DNA from: Gammaproteobacteria bacterium
Lineage (GTDB): Bacteria > Pseudomonadota > Gammaproteobacteria > DSM-26407
Length of the DNA: 12,519 nt
Assembly: GCA_028694565.1 (NCBI GenBank)
Contig: JAQVKR010000029.1
Location: forward strand, 1-12,519
Direction: 5' to 3'
Part shown: positions 1 through 6,306 of the stretch, in pieces
Position numbering within the stretch: position 1 is the stretch's first letter
Layout of the letters: each line of letters starts with the position of its first letter
Notes under the pieces: generated by a model
The model's database searches: none
Seen by the model: the letters and a program-made list of their open reading frames with translations, nothing else
What the model was told of the DNA's origin: nothing
Program-made: the position numbers and the translations under genes

Positions 1-93
1 GCCACCTGGGACGAGCTGCGGCGGCAGGGGCTGGACACCGGCGCCATGGCGGCGCTCGCCGCCCGCTGGATTGCCTGCGTCGGCGGCGGCTGA
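1..93 (+). CDS. C-terminal fragment of an unidentified protein
   Basis: An open frame enters from the left edge and ends at TGA 91-93, giving 30 residues that finish ...RWIACVGGG. Nearly every codon ends in G or C, as in the confirmed genes of this window, which supports real coding. The visible tail is Ala/Arg/Leu-rich and probably helical. It is too short to assign to a family, so no function is proposed. A GC hairpin follows directly, consistent with the end of a transcription unit before the kor operon. Confidence 0.6.
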   Translation, partial: ATWDELRRQGLDTGAMAALAARWIACVGGG

Positions 94-97
94 GGCC

Positions 98-123
98 GGC
101 CGGCGGGGCCGGCGCCGCCGGCC
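98..123 (+). terminator. GC-rich hairpin after the first gene
   Basis: A 9-bp perfect stem (98-106 pairing with 115-123) encloses an 8-base loop and begins 5 bases after the stop codon at 91-93. No T-run follows, so it is not a classical intrinsic terminator. It may pause or protect the transcript end. Confidence 0.35.
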
Positions 124-210
124 CGCAACCCCGATCCCGGCCGGAATTGACTTCCATCGGCGAACTTGGACGCCGGTTGGCCTATGCTTCGTGCTGGACA
201 ATCTCCGCAC

Positions 211-218
211 AAGGAAAG
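211..218 (+). promoter_or_regulatory. Ribosome binding site deciding the korA start
   Basis: AAGGAAAG lies 7 bases before the ATG at 226. The frame is open further upstream to an ATG at 166, but that one has no Shine-Dalgarno sequence and would add 20 residues of non-family sequence. This site therefore favours 226. No convincing sigma70 promoter was found between 124 and 210; TTGACT at 147-152 lacks a properly spaced -10. Confidence 0.7.
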
Positions 219-225
219 ATCCGGA

Positions 226-1950
226 ATGAATTCCGACTCCAGCTCGGCGCGCTCGCTCTCCGTGGCCATCACCGGCTCCGGCGGCAGCGGTGCGGTCACC
301 GCCGGCCTCATCCTCCTGGAGGCGGCGGCCCGGGCGGGCTGCTACGGCCTCCTGACCCGCTCCTCCGGACCCCAGATCCGCGGCGGCGAGTCGGCCGCCA
401 TGGTTCGCTTCGGCGTCCAGCCGCTGGGCTGCATGGGGGACCGGTTCGATCTCCTGGTGGGGCTCGACTGGCTCAACGTGAACCGTTTCGCCGATGAAAT
501 CCCCCTCGACGGGGAGGGCGTGATCCTTTTCGACCCGGGGGTGGGCGCGGTGCCCCCGGCGCTTGCCGGGAGCGGCGCGCGGCAGCTCCCGCTGCCGCTC
601 AGGGAGCAGGCCGCGGCGATTGGCGGCGGGCGGCTCAACATGGTCGCCCTGGGCGCGGTGGGCGCCATCTGCGGCCTGCCGCGCGAGGCGCTGGCGGCGG
701 GCGTGGAGCGGGTGCTGGCGGACAAGGGCGGGGGCGTGCTGGAGGCCTCGCTGGCCTGCGTCGCGGCGGGCTACGCCCTGGCGCCGGAGCCGCTCGCGGC
801 CCTGCCGGCGCCGGCCGGCGGCACCGGCGGGCGCTGGAACATCGGCGGCAACGAGGCCTGCGGCGTGGGCGCCCTGCGCGGCGGGGTGCGGTTCGTGGCC
901 GCCTACCCCATCACCCCGGCCAGCGAGATGCTGGAGTGGCTGGCCCCGCGCCTGGAGCAGGTGGGCGGCTCGCTGCTGCAGGCGGAGGACGAGCTGGCCT
1001 CCGTCAACATGATCATCGGGGCGTCCTTCGGCGGCGTGCCGTCGCTGACCGCCACCTCGGGCCCCGGCCTCAGCCTGATGCTGGAGGGGCTGGGGCTGGC
1101 GGTGGCGAGCGAGACGCCGGCGGTGGTGGTGAACGTGATGCGCGGCGGTCCCTCCACCGGCATTCCCACCAAGTCCGAGCAGTCGGATCTCAACATCGCC
1201 CTCCACGGCATGCACGGCGATGCCCCGCATCTGGTGCTGGCGCCGCTGTCGATCCGCGACTGCGTCTTCACCACCCAGTGGGCGGTGGAGCTGGCCGAGC
1301 ACCTGCAGACGGTGGCGCTGGTGCTCTCGGATCAGTCCCTGGGACAGTCGCGGGTGATTACCGAGGCGCCCGCGCGCACCCCCGCGCCCCTGGCGCGGCG
1401 GGTGGAGCAGGAACCGGAGGAGGGCTACCGGCGCTATGCCCTGACCGCCGACGGCGTCTCGCCCATGACCCTGCCCGGGGTGCCGGGCGGCATCTATACC
1501 GCTGACGGCCTGGAACACAACGAGCGCGGCACCCCCTCGAGCCAGGCGGCCGACCACCAGGCGCAGCTGGACAAGCGCCTGCGCAAGCTGGAGGGATTCG
1601 ACTACGGCCCGGCCTGGGCCGAGCTGCACGGCGCCGGTGCGCTGGCCATCGTCACCTGGGGCTCGACCGCCGGGGCCGTGCTGGAGGCCGCCGGGCGGCT
1701 GGAGGCCGGCGGGACGCCGGTGCGGGTCATCGCCCTGCGCCTGCTGGCCCCGCTGCGACGCGCGGCGCTGGCCGAGGCGCTGGCGGGGGCGGAACGGGTG
1801 TGGGTGGTGGAGCAGAACCACGGCGCGCAGCTGTTCCGCTACCTGCACGCCGGGCAGGCGCTGCCGGCCGGCGCCCGCTCCCTCGCCCGGCCCGGACCGC
1901 TGCCCCTGCGGCCGGGGGAGATCGTCGCCGCTGTCACCGCCACGGCCTGA
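226..1950 (+). CDS. korA: 2-oxoacid:ferredoxin oxidoreductase, fused gamma-alpha subunit (KorA type)
   Basis: With KorB, this 574-residue subunit would catalyse ferredoxin-dependent oxidative decarboxylation of a 2-oxoacid to acyl-CoA, or the reverse CO2-fixing reaction. 2-Oxoglutarate is the usual substrate of this two-subunit type. The N-terminal gamma domain (about 12-180) has the glycine-rich start ITGSGGSG (15-22) and RGGES (52-56). A Pro/Ala/Gly linker leads to alpha domain I from about residue 200, with YPITPAS (227-233) and GGPSTG (307-312), the latter part of the CoA/substrate region conserved in the family. Domain II, transketolase C-like, occupies roughly the last 110 residues. There is no ferredoxin domain, so electrons must leave through KorB. 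The stop is followed 10 bases later by korB, so the two are co-transcribed. Family assignment is secure; substrate choice (2-oxoglutarate versus pyruvate or another 2-oxoacid) is inferred from architecture. Confidence 0.93.
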   Translation: MNSDSSSARSLSVAITGSGGSGAVTAGLILLEAAARAGCYGLLTRSSGPQIRGGESAAMVRFGVQPLGCMGDRFDLLVGLDWLNVNRFADEIPLDGEGVILFDPGVGAVPPALAGSGARQLPLPLREQAAAIGGGRLNMVALGAVGAICGLPREALAAGVERVLADKGGGVLEASLACVAAGYALAPEPLAALPAPAGGTGGRWNIGGNEACGVGALRGGVRFVAAYPITPASEMLEWLAPRLEQVGGSLLQAEDELASVNMIIGASFGGVPSLTATSGPGLSLMLEGLGLAVASETPAVVVNVMRGGPSTGIPTKSEQSDLNIALHGMHGDAPHLVLAPLSIRDCVFTTQWAVELAEHLQTVALVLSDQSLGQSRVITEAPARTPAPLARRVEQEPEEGYRRYALTADGVSPMTLPGVPGGIYTADGLEHNERGTPSSQAADHQAQLDKRLRKLEGFDYGPAWAELHGAGALAIVTWGSTAGAVLEAAGRLEAGGTPVRVIALRLLAPLRRAALAEALAGAERVWVVEQNHGAQLFRYLHAGQALPAGARSLARPGPLPLRPGEIVAAVTATA

Positions 1951-1960
1951 GGAGGAGACC

Positions 1961-2788
1961 ATGATGACCGTTGCCGCCCTCAGGGCGAAGGACTACAAGT
2001 CGGACATCAAGCCGGTCTGGTGCCCGGGCTGCGGCGACTTCGCCGTGCTCTCGGCCCTGACCAAGGCGCTGGCCCACCTGGGGCTGCCCAAGGAGCGCGC
2101 CGCCCTCATCTCCGGCATCGGCTGCTCCTCGCGCCTGCCCGCCTACATCAACGCCTACGGCTTCCACGGCGTTCACGGCCGCGCCCTGGCCGCCGCCTCC
2201 GGGCTGAAGGCGGCCCGCCCCGACCTGACCGTGCTCGCGGTGGGGGGCGACGGCGACGGCTTCTCCATCGGCGGCAACCACTTCCTCCACGCCTGCCGGC
2301 GCAACATGGACATGACCTACATCGTGATGGACAACGAGGTCTACGGCATGACCAAGGGCCAGGCCTCGCCCACCACCGGGCCCGACTGGATGGACAGCAA
2401 GATGACGCCCCATGGCCCCGGGGTGCGCCGCTTCCAGCCGGCCGCCATCGCCCTGGCCGCGGGGGCGGGCTTCATCGCCCGCGGGTTCTCCGGCGACCCC
2501 AGCGGCCTGACCCGCATCCTGGCGTCCGCCATCGAGTACCCGGGCTTCGCCTTCGTGCAGGTTCTGAGCCCGTGCCCCACCTTCCGCCCCGATCACCGCG
2601 ACTGGAAGGAGCAGGTGCACGCGCTCGCGGCGGAGCCCACCGGCAACGCCGTGGAGGCGGCCCGCATCCTCCAGGCCGACGATGGCATGACCACCGGCAT
2701 TCTCTACGCCGAGGAGCTGCCCGTGTGGCAGCCGCGCAACCAAGCCAGCGCCTCGATCGTGGAGATCGAGGAGGAGTTCCGCCTATGA
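1961..2788 (+). CDS. korB: 2-oxoacid:ferredoxin oxidoreductase beta subunit (KorB type)
   Basis: This 275-residue subunit binds thiamine diphosphate and the single [4Fe-4S] cluster of the enzyme. The thiamine/Mg site is visible as GDGDG (96-100) followed by DNEVYGMT (124-131) and GQASPT. The four cysteines expected to hold the cluster are present: C21 and C24 in WCPGCGD, C55 in GIGCSSR and C205 in SPCPTF. Length fits the short KorB form with no extra ferredoxin domain. The start ATG at 1961 follows GGAGGAG with good spacing; a second ATG at 1964 is also possible. The stop overlaps the next start (ATGA at 2785-2788), implying translational coupling to the ferritin-like gene. All residues needed for activity appear intact, so the complex is probably functional. 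Confidence 0.94.
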   Translation: MMTVAALRAKDYKSDIKPVWCPGCGDFAVLSALTKALAHLGLPKERAALISGIGCSSRLPAYINAYGFHGVHGRALAAASGLKAARPDLTVLAVGGDGDGFSIGGNHFLHACRRNMDMTYIVMDNEVYGMTKGQASPTTGPDWMDSKMTPHGPGVRRFQPAAIALAAGAGFIARGFSGDPSGLTRILASAIEYPGFAFVQVLSPCPTFRPDHRDWKEQVHALAAEPTGNAVEAARILQADDGMTTGILYAEELPVWQPRNQASASIVEIEEEFRL

Positions 2789-3312
2789 ACGCAGAAACGG
2801 ACCAGACCATCGCCACGGTGGGCGAACTGCTGGCCCACGCCCTGGAGCTGGAGCTGGAGTCGGCGGAGCGCTACCGCGAACTGGCCGACGCCATGCAGGT
2901 GCACAACAATCCCGACGTGGCCAGCCTGTTCCACCGGCTGGCCAGCTACGGCGACGCCCATGCCCGCGAGGTGAAGCAGCGGGCGGCGGGGCTGGAGCTG
3001 CCCACCATCGCCCCGTGGGACTTCAAGTGGACCTGTCCCGACGCCCCCGAATCGGCCTGCGTGGAGGACACCCACTACCTGATGAACCGCTGCCAGGCCC
3101 TGCAGCTGGCCCTGCACAACGAGAACCGCGGCCAGCTTTTCTATGCCGGGGTCGCCGGGAGCGCGCCGGATCCCGACGTGCGCTTCATCGCCGCCGAGAT
3201 GGCCGCGGAGGAGGAGCAGCATGTGGCCATGCTGCAGGAGTGGCTGGCGCGGGAGCGGTGCCGGGCGGAGGAGCCGCCGGAGGATCTGGACCCGCCCAAC
3301 GTGTCGGAGTAG
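2785..3312 (+). CDS. Rubrerythrin-like ferritin-family protein, no rubredoxin domain
   Basis: A 175-residue all-helical protein resembling the diiron four-helix bundle of the rubrerythrin/ferritin superfamily. Helix 1 (about 14-35) is Glu-rich (ELELESAERY). Helix 3 has LALHNENRG with E113. Helix 4 keeps a clear ExxH (E143-E-Q-H146) inside EMAAEEEQHV. The helix 2 motif is altered: H59 is present but the Glu three residues earlier is Gly (G56-D-A-H59), so one iron ligand may be missing. There is no C-terminal rubredoxin domain, so it cannot be a classical complete rubrerythrin. It overlaps korB by 4 bases (ATGA) and is followed after 9 bases by the Mrp-like gene. The position suggests iron handling or peroxide/oxygen protection for the oxygen-labile KorAB, which is inference. 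Cysteines in the helix 2-3 linker (WTCP..., ...SACVED) are an added oddity. Confidence 0.82.
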   Translation: MNAETDQTIATVGELLAHALELELESAERYRELADAMQVHNNPDVASLFHRLASYGDAHAREVKQRAAGLELPTIAPWDFKWTCPDAPESACVEDTHYLMNRCQALQLALHNENRGQLFYAGVAGSAPDPDVRFIAAEMAAEEEQHVAMLQEWLARERCRAEEPPEDLDPPNVSE

Positions 3313-3321
3313 GGGCGGGCG

Positions 3322-4110
3322 ATGCCGGGCATCGGGCAGGTCGGGCACGTGGTGGCCGTCGCCAGCGGCAAGGGCGGGGTGGGCAAGACCACCGTCGCCA
3401 TCAACCTGGCCCTGGGGCTCGCGGCGCTGGGCCTGCGCGTCGGCCTGCTCGACGCCGACGTCTACGGCCCCAGCGTCCCCGTCATGCTCGGCATCCGCGC
3501 GGAGCCGGAGCGGAAGGAGGGCGTCCTCGTTCCCGTCGAGAAGCTCGGCCTGCGGATCATGTCCCTCGGGTTCCTGGTGGACGAGGCCCAGCCGGTCATC
3601 TGGCGCGGCCCCATGGTGTCGCGGGCGCTGCGGGAGTTCCTGGACCAGGTGGAATGGGGGCGGCTCGACTGCCTGGTGGTGGACCTGCCCCCGGGCACCG
3701 GGGATGCCTCCATCACCGTCGCCAAGTCCATTCCCGCCGCGAAGGTGGTGATGGTCACCACCCCGCAGCCGGTGGCGGTGGCGGAGGTGCGGCGCGCCAT
3801 CCGCCTGTTCCGGCGCCTGGGCAACCCGGTGCTGGGCATCGTGGAGAACCTGGCCGGCTTCCGCCCCGCCCCCGGGATGGAGCCCATCGCCATCTTCGGG
3901 GCCGGCGGCGGCGAGATCCTGAGCCGGGAGACGGGGATCCCGCTGCTCGGCTCGGTGCCCATCGACGTCCGCCTGCGGACCGCCGCCGACGGGGGGGTGC
4001 CGATTGTGGCGGCCGACCCGGAGAATCCCGCCAGCCGGGTGCTCGCGTCCGTGGCCAGGACGGTCGCCCTGGAGCTCGCGCCGCGGGAGGCGCCGCACAC
4101 CCTGCAGTGA
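3322..4110 (+). CDS. Mrp/ApbC/NBP35-family P-loop ATPase lacking the CxxC motif
   Basis: A 262-residue deviant-Walker ATPase of the Mrp/ApbC family, which normally carries and delivers [4Fe-4S] clusters in the cytoplasm. The P-loop GKGGVGKT (16-23) is intact with the signature Lys, followed by DADVYGPSVP and Walker B-like VVDLPPGTGD (119-128). The N-terminal MIP18-like domain of longer Mrp proteins is absent. The usual ENMSxFxCPxC segment reads ENLAGFRPAPG here (175-185), so both cluster-binding cysteines are gone; the only cysteine in the protein is C117. It probably cannot hold the bridging cluster in the standard way. It is the last gene of the kor operon, starting 9 bases after the ferritin-like stop, with AGGGG (3311-3315) as ribosome site. 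A maturation or chaperone role for KorAB is an inference from position. Confidence 0.88.
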   Translation: MPGIGQVGHVVAVASGKGGVGKTTVAINLALGLAALGLRVGLLDADVYGPSVPVMLGIRAEPERKEGVLVPVEKLGLRIMSLGFLVDEAQPVIWRGPMVSRALREFLDQVEWGRLDCLVVDLPPGTGDASITVAKSIPAAKVVMVTTPQPVAVAEVRRAIRLFRRLGNPVLGIVENLAGFRPAPGMEPIAIFGAGGGEILSRETGIPLLGSVPIDVRLRTAADGGVPIVAADPENPASRVLASVARTVALELAPREAPHTLQ

Positions 4111-4137
4111 GCCCGGGCGGGCCATGCCGGCCGGAAA

Positions 4138-4151
4138 CTGATATATCTCAA
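4138..4151 (+). promoter_or_regulatory. FNR/Dnr-like box candidate upstream of the NosD-like gene
   Basis: CTGAT-ATAT-CTCAA matches the FNR-family consensus TTGAT-N4-ATCAA at 8 of 10 defined positions. It sits in a distinctly AT-rich stretch (about 4137-4180) that contrasts with the surrounding GC-rich sequence, about 120 bases before the likely NosD start. A clear -10 was not found at the expected distance. Matches of this quality occur by chance, so this is only a candidate, made more credible by the denitrification-type gene that follows. Confidence 0.35.
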
Positions 4152-4266
4152 TGGATTTCTTCGGGTTTTCAATCCGAATTTGTCCCGGCTCAAGGAATCG
4201 GGCCCATCATCGCGAGTATCTTCTCACCGGGCGGCGTATCGCGGCGCCGCCATGGCTACCTGTCGG

Positions 4267-5490
4267 ATGGCGAATGTGAAACGGGTTCTTCTCCTGGCCG
4301 GATTCCTCGCGGCGGCGCTGTTCGCGGTGCCGGGCCATTGCCTGCCGCCGCTGCAGATGTACGTGGCGATAACGCCCGCGGGCGGCGTGCTGCGGCTGGA
4401 GCCCGGTACCTACGGCGGGCCGGTGGTGATCGACAAGCCCATCACCATCGAGGGCGGCGGGGAGGCGACCCTGGACGGGCAGGGCGACGGCACGGTGCTC
4501 ACCATCCGTGCCGACAACGTCACTGTCCGGGGGCTGCGCGTGACCCATTCCGGCAACGCCTACGACGCCGTCGACGGCGGCGTGTGGGTGGAGGATGCCG
4601 ACCGGGTGACGCTCGAGGACCTGGTCGTCGACGACGTGCTCCACGGCATCAGCCTCCAGCAGTCCGATCACTCGACCGTGCGCGGCAGCCGCATCACCTC
4701 CCGGGACGTGGAGCTGAGCCTGCGCGGCGACGGCATCCGCCTCTGGAACAGCCACGACAACCTCATCGAGGACAACGAGGTGGTCCGGGTCCGCGACATC
4801 GTCCTGACCAACTCCTCCGGCAACCGCCTGGCGGGCAACACCATCCGCGACGGGCGCATCGCCATCGAGTTCATCTACTCCTCGGACAACGCCGCCGAGA
4901 ACAACCTCATCAGCGGCAACATTACCGGCATCTTCTCCCTCTACTCCGACGACCTCACCATCCGCGGCAACCGCCTCCAGAACGTGCGCAAGGTGCCCGG
5001 CATCGCGCTCGCCTTCAAGGAGAGCTCCCAGGTGGTGGTGGAGAACAACGAGATACTGCACTGCGCGGTGGGGCTGGAGGCGAATGCGCCGGTCCATCCG
5101 GAGAACCTGCTCTACGTGCGGCACAACCACTTCGCCTACAACGACATCGCTATGTACTTCTACGGCGAGAAGGGTGGCCACATCATCCACGAGAACCGCT
5201 TCGAGGAGAACTTCCTTCCCGTCGCGGTCACCATCTTCAGCACGGTGCTCGACAACGACTGGCGCGGCAACTACTGGGACGACTACGAGGGCTTCGACCG
5301 GGATGATGACGGGATCGGCGACAAGCCTTACGAGATCTACCTCTACGCCGATCGCATCTGGCTCGACCGGCCCATGATCCGCTTCTTCCGCCGCTCCCCG
5401 GTGCTGGAGCTGGTCGATTTCATGGAGCGGCTGGCGCCCTTCTCCGATCCGCCCATGATCCTGCGCGATCCGGCCCCGCTGGTCCGGTGA
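4267..5490 (+). CDS. nosD: NosD-like periplasmic parallel beta-helix protein
   Basis: About 407 residues, exported by an N-terminal signal sequence (Lys/Arg n-region, then LLLAGFLAAALFAV). Most of the body consists of repeated short turns of the pattern xxNxxxxNxI (for example DNLIEDNEV, GNRLAGNTI, ENNLISGNI, GNRLQNV), the CASH-domain right-handed beta-helix of NosD. The C-terminal hallmark NYWDDYEGFDRDDDGIGDKPY begins near residue 335. NosD normally works with the NosFY ABC transporter in maturing the copper centres of nitrous oxide reductase NosZ. None of nosZ, nosF, nosY or nosL is in this window, so it may be an orphan or serve another metalloprotein. The start is uncertain: ATG 4252 (5 residues longer) is an alternative and neither has a good ribosome site. 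An FNR-like box lies upstream. Confidence 0.85.
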   Translation: MANVKRVLLLAGFLAAALFAVPGHCLPPLQMYVAITPAGGVLRLEPGTYGGPVVIDKPITIEGGGEATLDGQGDGTVLTIRADNVTVRGLRVTHSGNAYDAVDGGVWVEDADRVTLEDLVVDDVLHGISLQQSDHSTVRGSRITSRDVELSLRGDGIRLWNSHDNLIEDNEVVRVRDIVLTNSSGNRLAGNTIRDGRIAIEFIYSSDNAAENNLISGNITGIFSLYSDDLTIRGNRLQNVRKVPGIALAFKESSQVVVENNEILHCAVGLEANAPVHPENLLYVRHNHFAYNDIAMYFYGEKGGHIIHENRFEENFLPVAVTIFSTVLDNDWRGNYWDDYEGFDRDDDGIGDKPYEIYLYADRIWLDRPMIRFFRRSPVLELVDFMERLAPFSDPPMILRDPAPLVR

Positions 5491-5589
5491 TTCCCCCGCG
5501 GCCCGGGCTCCTCCCCGCCCCCCCGTGGCGCCGGCTCCATGGCCGCCGGGCGCCCCTGGCCTCCCGCCGTTTAAGAAATATTTAGGGTT

Positions 5590-5603
5590 TTGTTAGCCAT
5601 CAT
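5590..5603 (+). promoter_or_regulatory. FNR/Dnr-like box candidate upstream of the cytochrome gene
   Basis: TTGTT-AGCC-ATCAT matches TTGAT-N4-ATCAA at 8 of 10 defined positions. It lies in an AT-rich island (5571-5610, including AAATATTTA) inside an otherwise very GC-rich 242-base gap. TAAGCT at 5631-5636 could act as a -10, placing the box near -46, slightly further than the classical -41.5. The match is imperfect and AT-rich sequence favours chance hits. Confidence 0.35.
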
Positions 5604-5717
5604 TTAGCAGTGCCCCCCTCCGTTTCCCCCTAAGCTCTAAGACTGCGCAGGGACGGCGTTCGCCGGCTGCGGGAGCCTCACCGCCGGCTCAACGGTTGCA
5701 TCCATAACAAGACCCTT

Positions 5718-5726
5718 GGAGGAAGG
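5718..5726 (+). promoter_or_regulatory. Strong ribosome binding site of the cytochrome gene
   Basis: GGAGGAAGG ends 6 bases before the ATG at 5733. It is one of the strongest Shine-Dalgarno sequences in the window, fixes the start and implies high translation. Confidence 0.8.
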
Positions 5727-5732
5727 ATTGCC

Positions 5733-6236
5733 ATGAGGATTCGGAATGTTGCGCGGGGCGCCCTGGTCACGGCCGCCCTGCTTTCGGGCGGCTGGGCGCA
5801 GGCCGCCGGAGACTCCGCCGCCGCGGTGGAGCGGGGCCGCTACGTGGTGTCCACCAGCGGCTGCAACGACTGCCATACCGTGGGCTACCCCGAATCGGGC
5901 GGCACGGTGCCGATGGAGCAGTGGCTCACCGGGAGTCCGGTGGGTTTCCGGGGGCCGTGGGGCACCACCTACCCGGCCAATCTGCGGCTCGTCGTCCAGT
6001 CCCTCGACGAGGCGCAGTGGCTGCGGACGGCGCGGCGGGAGATGCGCCCCCCCATGCCCTGGTTCAGCCTGCGGGACATGAGCGACGAGGACCTGCGCGC
6101 CGTGTACGCCTTCATCCGCTCCCTGGGTGGTTCGGGCGGAGCCGTCCCGGAGTACGCGCCGCCGGGCGTGGCGGTGAGCACCCCCTACATCGACTTCGTG
6201 CCCAGGAACCTGTCGAACCGGCAGGCGGCGCGCTGA
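5733..6236 (+). CDS. Monohaem periplasmic c-type cytochrome
   Basis: A 167-residue class I-like cytochrome c. A Sec signal peptide (MRIRNVARGALVTAALLSGG...) probably ends at AQA-A near residue 24. The haem is attached at CNDCH (C44, C47, axial H48). M108 in RPPMPWF is the likely second axial ligand. The central WLTGSPVGFRGPWGTTYPANLR block and the closing helix (SDEDLRAVYAFIRSL) resemble small proteobacterial cytochromes, including the haem domains linked to dehydrogenases. It would carry electrons in the periplasm; the partner is unknown. It lies 242 bases after the NosD-like gene on the same strand and has its own AT-rich leader and ribosome site, so it is probably separately transcribed. 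A hairpin terminator candidate follows 25 bases downstream. Confidence 0.9.
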   Translation: MRIRNVARGALVTAALLSGGWAQAAGDSAAAVERGRYVVSTSGCNDCHTVGYPESGGTVPMEQWLTGSPVGFRGPWGTTYPANLRLVVQSLDEAQWLRTARREMRPPMPWFSLRDMSDEDLRAVYAFIRSLGGSGGAVPEYAPPGVAVSTPYIDFVPRNLSNRQAAR

Positions 6237-6261
6237 GGCCGGGGCGCGGCCGCCAGGGAAT

Positions 6262-6287
6262 GGCAACCCCGCCGGAGCGGGGTTGCC
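6262..6287. terminator. Perfect hairpin between convergent genes
   Basis: An 11-bp perfect stem (6262-6272 with 6277-6287) closes a CGGA tetraloop. It sits between the stop of the plus-strand cytochrome gene (6236) and the stop of the minus-strand autotransporter gene (6307), so it can serve both. T-runs are poor on either side, which lowers confidence that it is a fully intrinsic terminator. Confidence 0.65.
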
Positions 6288-6306
6288 TTGGCGATGCGGA
6301 GGGGTT

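Noticed and set aside
147..152. TTGACT as a -35 for the kor operon
   Set aside because: No -10 at 16-18 bases; the nearest candidate, TATGCT at 183-188, is 30 bases away.
563..1012. Long Arg/Ala-rich open frame inside korA on the same strand
   Set aside because: It is a shifted-frame shadow typical of high-GC coding DNA; the korA frame contains all family motifs across it.
2704..4125. 473-residue minus-strand open frame opposite the ferritin and Mrp genes
   Set aside because: Low-complexity His/Gly/Arg/Pro composition and full overlap with well-supported genes on the other strand.
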